Shown here: positions 14,176-17,253 of the stretch, piece by piece | How the letters are laid out: each line of letters opens with the position of its first letter | How positions within the stretch are numbered: the first letter of the stretch is position 1 | Source of the DNA: Pseudomonadota bacterium | Lineage (GTDB): Bacteria; Pseudomonadota; Alphaproteobacteria; Rhizobiales; Xanthobacteraceae | Length of the DNA stretch: 17,253 bases | Direction: 5' to 3' | Assembly (NCBI GenBank): GCA_021823875.1 | Contig: JAKAMD010000025.1 | Coordinates: 1-17,253, forward strand | Made by a program: the position numbers and the translations under genes | The notes under the pieces: generated by a model | Databases searched by the model: none | Told to the model about the DNA's origin: nothing | The model's input: only the letters and a program-made list of their open reading frames with translations

Positions 14176-14436
14176 GGCACACCGCGCGCTGACGCGCCGC
14201 CGCTTCGCGCAGAGCCCGCCGGCCTTCTTATCAGCCGTCGCCCGTGCCGTGGCAGCGGCCGTAAAAGGCTGAGCGGTAGTAAGATTGTCCCCACCTGCTT
14301 TTTGGCGCCGTGGATTTGTCGCAATTCGGCAACATTGTTGTATAAAAGCATCAGTGCCGGCGGCAGATTCGCCTGAAAACTCTGCCGGCGCGCGTCTTCG
14401 GGGCGTTCCAGGCCCCAGCTTTGCCGGCAGGGGACT
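14176..14436 (+). promoter_or_regulatory. Control region and leader upstream of ntrY
   Basis: A 261-base gap without a gene. A small GC hairpin (GCGCG-ctga-CGCGC, 14184-14197) follows the flavin oxidoreductase stop and may be a weak terminator. A sigma-70-like promoter candidate is TTGTCG (14316-14321) with TGTATA 17 bases on or TATAAA 19 bases on (14339-14346). From there to the ntrY ATG lie three copies of TGCCGGC (14355, 14383, 14422) that form alternative hairpins. I looked for, and did not find, a sigma-54 GG-N10-GC element here. ntrY therefore probably has its own vegetative promoter, separate from the dusB-ntrBC unit. Confidence 0.5.
14361..14430 (+). promoter_or_regulatory. Mutually exclusive hairpins in the ntrY 5' leader
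   Basis: Hairpin A pairs CGGCAGA (14361-14367) with TCTGCCG (14381-14387), loop 13. Hairpin B pairs CTGCCGGC (14382-14389) with GCCGGCAG (14423-14430), enclosing a small hairpin GGGGC/GCCCC (14400-14404 with 14412-14416). A and B share the segment 14382-14387, so only one can form. B ends in the first two bases of the AGGGG ribosome site (14429-14433) of ntrY. Confidence 0.4.
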
Positions 14437-16680
14437 ATGAGCGTCGATCAGGCTGCCAGTGCCGAAGCCACGCTTGCCGCGCCGGCCGCCAAGCGTCGAG
14501 AGATACGGCTGTTGGGGCCGTTCGCGGTTGTGCTGGCCCTGGTCTCGGCTCTCGCCACATTCCTTGTGCTGGCCGACCTCACCCCGCTGCCACCGACCCA
14601 CTACGTGGTCGTGACCCTGCTGCTGACCAATGCAGCGACGGTCCTGCTTCTGCTCGGCATCATCGTGCGCGAGGTCTGGCAAGTCGTGCAGGCCCGTCGC
14701 AGCGGGCGCGCCGGCGCCAAGCTGCATGTGCGCATTGTCGGATTGTTCTCCATCATTGCCGCGGCGCCGGCGATCCTGGTCGCCATCGTCGCCAGCGTCA
14801 CGCTGGACCGGGGTCTCGATCGCCTGTTCTCCAACCGCACGCGCGAAGTGATCAACAATTCGCTGATCGTGGCAGAGGCCTATCTGCACGACCACGCCCA
14901 AATCGTGCGTTCCGACATCATGGTGATGGCCTTCGACATCGCGCGCGGCGAGCCGGAGTTCAAGCAGGACCCTAGCAAGCTCACCCAGTTCCTCACCTTC
15001 CAAGCCTCGGTGCGCGGCCTGGGCGCGGCCATCGTACTCGACAAGAATCTTCACACCGTCGCACGCGCCGATTTGAAGATTAATCAGACATTCGCGCTGC
15101 CGCCGCGCGACGCGCTACCGCGCATCACCACCAAACAGCCGCAGGTCGTGCTGCTACCGGCCACCAATTACGTCGCGGCAGCGGTCAAGCTGGCCAATTA
15201 CGACGACTACTATCTCTACATCACACGGCTGCTCGATCCGCGCGTCGTGCCGCAATTGCAGGCAACGCGTCAAAGTGCATCCGAATATGCCCAGCTCGAG
15301 GCGCGACGGCTCGGCGTGCAGGTCGCCTTTGCCTTGATGTACACGGTGATCGCGCTGATCGTGCTGTTGTCGGCGGTTTGGCTCGGATTGAATTTCGCCA
15401 ACCGCCTGGTGGCGCCGATCCGACGGTTGATCGGCGCGGCCAATCTGGTGTCCACGGGCAACCTCTATGTGCGGGTTCCGGTTCGTCCGTCGGAAGGCGA
15501 TCTGGCGAGCCTGGGCGAGACCTTCAACCGCATGACACAGGAACTGCGCACCCAGCGCGACGACCTCATGAATGCGCGCGACCTGATCGACAGCCGCCGC
15601 CGCTTCACCGAGGCGGTGCTGGCCGGTGCGAGCGCCGGCGTTATCGGCGTCGACGGCGACGGCTGCGTCAGCATCCTCAACCGCTCGGCCGAGAAGCTGA
15701 TTGGCCGCAGCGAAGCCGAGGCGCTCGGGAAGCCGCTGACCGACGTGCTGCCCGAACTCGCCGATATCATGACGGCAGCGCATTCCGGGGCCGACAGTCA
15801 GGACCAGGTCACCGTCGTGCGCAATGGCCGCGAACGCAATTTGTCGGTGCGGGTCACCCGCGAACGTACCGGCGAATCCGGGGGCGGGGATGTCATCACG
15901 CTCGACGACATCACCGAACTGGTCGCCGCCCAGCGCACGTCGGCCTGGGCCGACGTCGCCCGCCGTATCGCGCACGAGATCAAGAACCCGCTCACACCGA
16001 TCCAGCTGTCGGCGGAACGGCTGCGCCGGAAGTACGGCAAGACCATCACCGAAGACCGGCAGGTGTTCGAACAGTGCACCGACACCATCGTGCGCCAGGT
16101 CGACGACATCAAACGCATGGTGGACGAGTTCTCCCGCTTCGCGCGCATGCCGAAGCCGGTGTTCGCCGTCGATGACATGGCCGACACCGTGCGCCAGGCG
16201 GTCTTCCTGATGCGGGTGGGCAATGCCGACATCGATATCGACGCCGAGATCGCCGAGGATCCGATGCCGGCGCGCTTCGATCGCCGGCTGATCTCGCAGG
16301 CGCTCACCAACCTGATCAAGAACGCCACCGAGGCGATCGCCGCGGTGCCGCCGGACCAGCTCGGCAAGGGCGCGATCCGCGTATTTGCGGCGCGCGAGGG
16401 CGACGATATCGTGATCGACGTGGTCGACAACGGCATCGGGCTGCCGACGGAAAAGCGCAGCCGCCTGCTCGAGCCCTATGTCACGACGCGCGAGAAAGGC
16501 ACCGGCCTCGGTCTCGCCATTGTCGGGCGTATCGTCGAAGAACACGACGGCGCCATCGAACTGCGCGACGCTTCCGAAAAGATCCCTGGACAGCGCGGCG
16601 CCTGGGTGCGCGTGCGCTTCTCCAGCCATGGCAAGCCGGACGGCGCCGAAACCGATAAATCAAAAAGCCTGAACGAGTAA
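14437..16680 (+). CDS. ntrY: Nitrogen/redox sensor histidine kinase NtrY
   Basis: A 747-residue membrane histidine kinase, partner of NtrX in the second nitrogen two-component system of alphaproteobacteria, linked to nitrogen limitation, nitrate respiration and redox. Order of parts: three N-terminal membrane helices (about 26-47, 56-79, 99-120), a periplasmic sensor region (about 121-293), a fourth helix (about 294-321), HAMP (about 322-375), PAS (about 387-495), HisKA with phosphorylated His513 in IAHEIKNPLTPIQLSAERL, and the ATPase domain with N box NLIKNATEAIA, G1 DNGIGLP and G2 GTGLGLAIV. All are intact. AGGGG lies three to four bases before the ATG, an unusually short distance, and is the end of a possible hairpin. 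It ends four bases before ntrX. Confidence 0.96.
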   Translation: MSVDQAASAEATLAAPAAKRREIRLLGPFAVVLALVSALATFLVLADLTPLPPTHYVVVTLLLTNAATVLLLLGIIVREVWQVVQARRSGRAGAKLHVRIVGLFSIIAAAPAILVAIVASVTLDRGLDRLFSNRTREVINNSLIVAEAYLHDHAQIVRSDIMVMAFDIARGEPEFKQDPSKLTQFLTFQASVRGLGAAIVLDKNLHTVARADLKINQTFALPPRDALPRITTKQPQVVLLPATNYVAAAVKLANYDDYYLYITRLLDPRVVPQLQATRQSASEYAQLEARRLGVQVAFALMYTVIALIVLLSAVWLGLNFANRLVAPIRRLIGAANLVSTGNLYVRVPVRPSEGDLASLGETFNRMTQELRTQRDDLMNARDLIDSRRRFTEAVLAGASAGVIGVDGDGCVSILNRSAEKLIGRSEAEALGKPLTDVLPELADIMTAAHSGADSQDQVTVVRNGRERNLSVRVTRERTGESGGGDVITLDDITELVAAQRTSAWADVARRIAHEIKNPLTPIQLSAERLRRKYGKTITEDRQVFEQCTDTIVRQVDDIKRMVDEFSRFARMPKPVFAVDDMADTVRQAVFLMRVGNADIDIDAEIAEDPMPARFDRRLISQALTNLIKNATEAIAAVPPDQLGKGAIRVFAAREGDDIVIDVVDNGIGLPTEKRSRLLEPYVTTREKGTGLGLAIVGRIVEEHDGAIELRDASEKIPGQRGAWVRVRFSSHGKPDGAETDKSKSLNE

Positions 16681-16684
16681 CCGC

Positions 16685-17253
16685 ATGAGCGCCGAGATTC
16701 TCATCGTCGACGACGAGGCCGACATCCGCGAGCTGGTCGCCGGCATTCTGGAGGACGAGGGCTATACGACGCGAACCGCGCGCAACAGCGATGAGGCGCT
16801 TGCGGCGATTGTTTCGCGCCGACCCAACCTCGTTTTCCTCGACATCTGGCTGCAGGGCTCCAAGCTCGACGGCCTGCAATTGCTTGAAGCCATCAAGCAG
16901 GAGCATCCCGAACTGCCGGTCGTCATGATCTCCGGCCACGGCAATATCGAAACCGCGGTCGCCGCCATCAAGCACGGCGCCTATGACTTCATCGAGAAGC
17001 CGTTCAAGGCCGATCGTCTGGTACTGGTGGCGGAACGGGCGCTGGAGACATCGCGGCTCAAGCGCGAGGTGCGCCAGCTCAAGCAACTCTCGCCGCAGCC
17101 CTCGAGCTTGATCGGCCATTCGGCGGCGATGGCGCAATTGCGCCAGACCATCGAGCGGGTGGCGCCGACCAACAGCCGCATCCTGGTGGTCGGTCCCTCG
17201 GGTGCGGGCAAGGAGCTTGCCGCCCGCACCGTCCACCAATTATCGTCGCGCGC
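16685..17253 (+). CDS. ntrX: Nitrogen response regulator NtrX, 5' part only
   Basis: The first 189 residues of a sigma-54-activator-type response regulator, cut by the right edge of the window. The receiver domain is complete: acidic pocket Asp9-Asp10, phospho-acceptor Asp53 (VFLDIWL), the ISGHG loop and the Lys of IEKPFKADRL. A linker helix rich in Leu and Arg follows, and then the start of the AAA+ domain with Walker A GPSGAGKE at 170-177. The WLQGSKLDGL segment after Asp53 is characteristic of NtrX and separates it from NtrC. The gene starts four bases after ntrY, with no strong ribosome site of its own, so translation is probably coupled. Whether the sigma-54 contact loop is intact cannot be seen here; in many NtrX proteins it is altered. 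Confidence 0.95.
   Translation, partial: MSAEILIVDDEADIRELVAGILEDEGYTTRTARNSDEALAAIVSRRPNLVFLDIWLQGSKLDGLQLLEAIKQEHPELPVVMISGHGNIETAVAAIKHGAYDFIEKPFKADRLVLVAERALETSRLKREVRQLKQLSPQPSSLIGHSAAMAQLRQTIERVAPTNSRILVVGPSGAGKELAARTVHQLSSR

Noticed and set aside
4441..14428. GCCGGC copies as a dispersed regulatory repeat (present near DUF3108 and ntrY)
   Set aside because: This 6-base palindrome is common by chance in a GC-rich genome and occurs inside genes as well; only the pairing pattern in the ntrY leader was kept.
14176..14436. Sigma-54 promoter before ntrY
   Set aside because: No GG and GC dinucleotides at the required 10-base spacing in a TGGCAC-N5-TTGC-like context; the region fits a sigma-70-type promoter better.
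13627..15054. Long minus-strand open frame of 475 codons across the flavin oxidoreductase and ntrY
   Set aside because: It is antisense to two clear genes and is rich in Arg, His, Gln and Asp with no domain pattern, as expected for the mirror of GC-rich coding sequence.
15154..16629. Minus-strand open frame of 491 codons opposite ntrY
   Set aside because: Same shadow effect; ntrY on the plus strand has every kinase motif.

Overview
The window looks like a chromosomal segment of an alphaproteobacterium, most likely order Hyphomicrobiales (Rhizobiales), in the Xanthobacteraceae/Bradyrhizobium neighbourhood. The grounds are high GC with GC-rich third codon positions, a fused ispDF gene, the dusB(nifR3)-ntrB-ntrC operon followed by ntrY-ntrX, and an lpdA-to-lipA-to-coq10 arrangement. 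The genus is an inference; no rRNA or other marker gene is present. Almost all of the window is core metabolism and nitrogen regulation. I saw no transposase, integrase, tRNA, rRNA or CRISPR array.

Region 1 (1-3519, all +): the 3' end of lpdA (E3 of 2-oxoacid dehydrogenases), a divergent cysteine synthase (cysK), a small GlsB/YeaQ-type membrane protein, lipA (lipoyl synthase) and a COQ10/RatA START-domain protein. Lipoate synthesis and use (lpdA, lipA) sit together. The cysteine synthase between them could supply sulfur for Fe-S clusters.

Region 2 (3566-7496, mixed strands): a block of poorly characterised genes. They are a secreted DUF3108-like protein (-), a COG4705-like membrane protein with a clear four-fold internal repeat (+), a probable unannotated 55-residue membrane peptide (-), a MaoC-type hydratase (+), a small one-TM protein with a periplasmic domain (-) and a secreted coiled-coil protein with a TTG start (-). 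Several strong hairpins lie between these genes.

Region 3 (7644-9315, -): ispDF (isoprenoid precursor synthesis by the MEP pathway) followed four bases later by cinA/pncC (NMN deamidase). The 181-base gap to dusB is a divergent control region carrying a perfect 6-1-6 dyad.

Region 4 (9497-17253, +): dusB-ntrB-ntrC, joined by 4-base overlaps or near-overlaps, then a luciferase-like flavin oxidoreductase, then ntrY and the start of ntrX. NtrB/NtrC and NtrY/NtrX are the two paralogous nitrogen-sensing two-component systems of alphaproteobacteria. Here they are separated by the flavin oxidoreductase and a 261-base gap. That gap holds a promoter candidate and a leader that can form two mutually exclusive hairpins, one reaching the ntrY ribosome binding site. 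I see no wholly new multi-gene system. The best leads are the ntrY leader, the hidden small ORF, the repeat architecture of the COG4705 protein and the 55-base composite hairpin.
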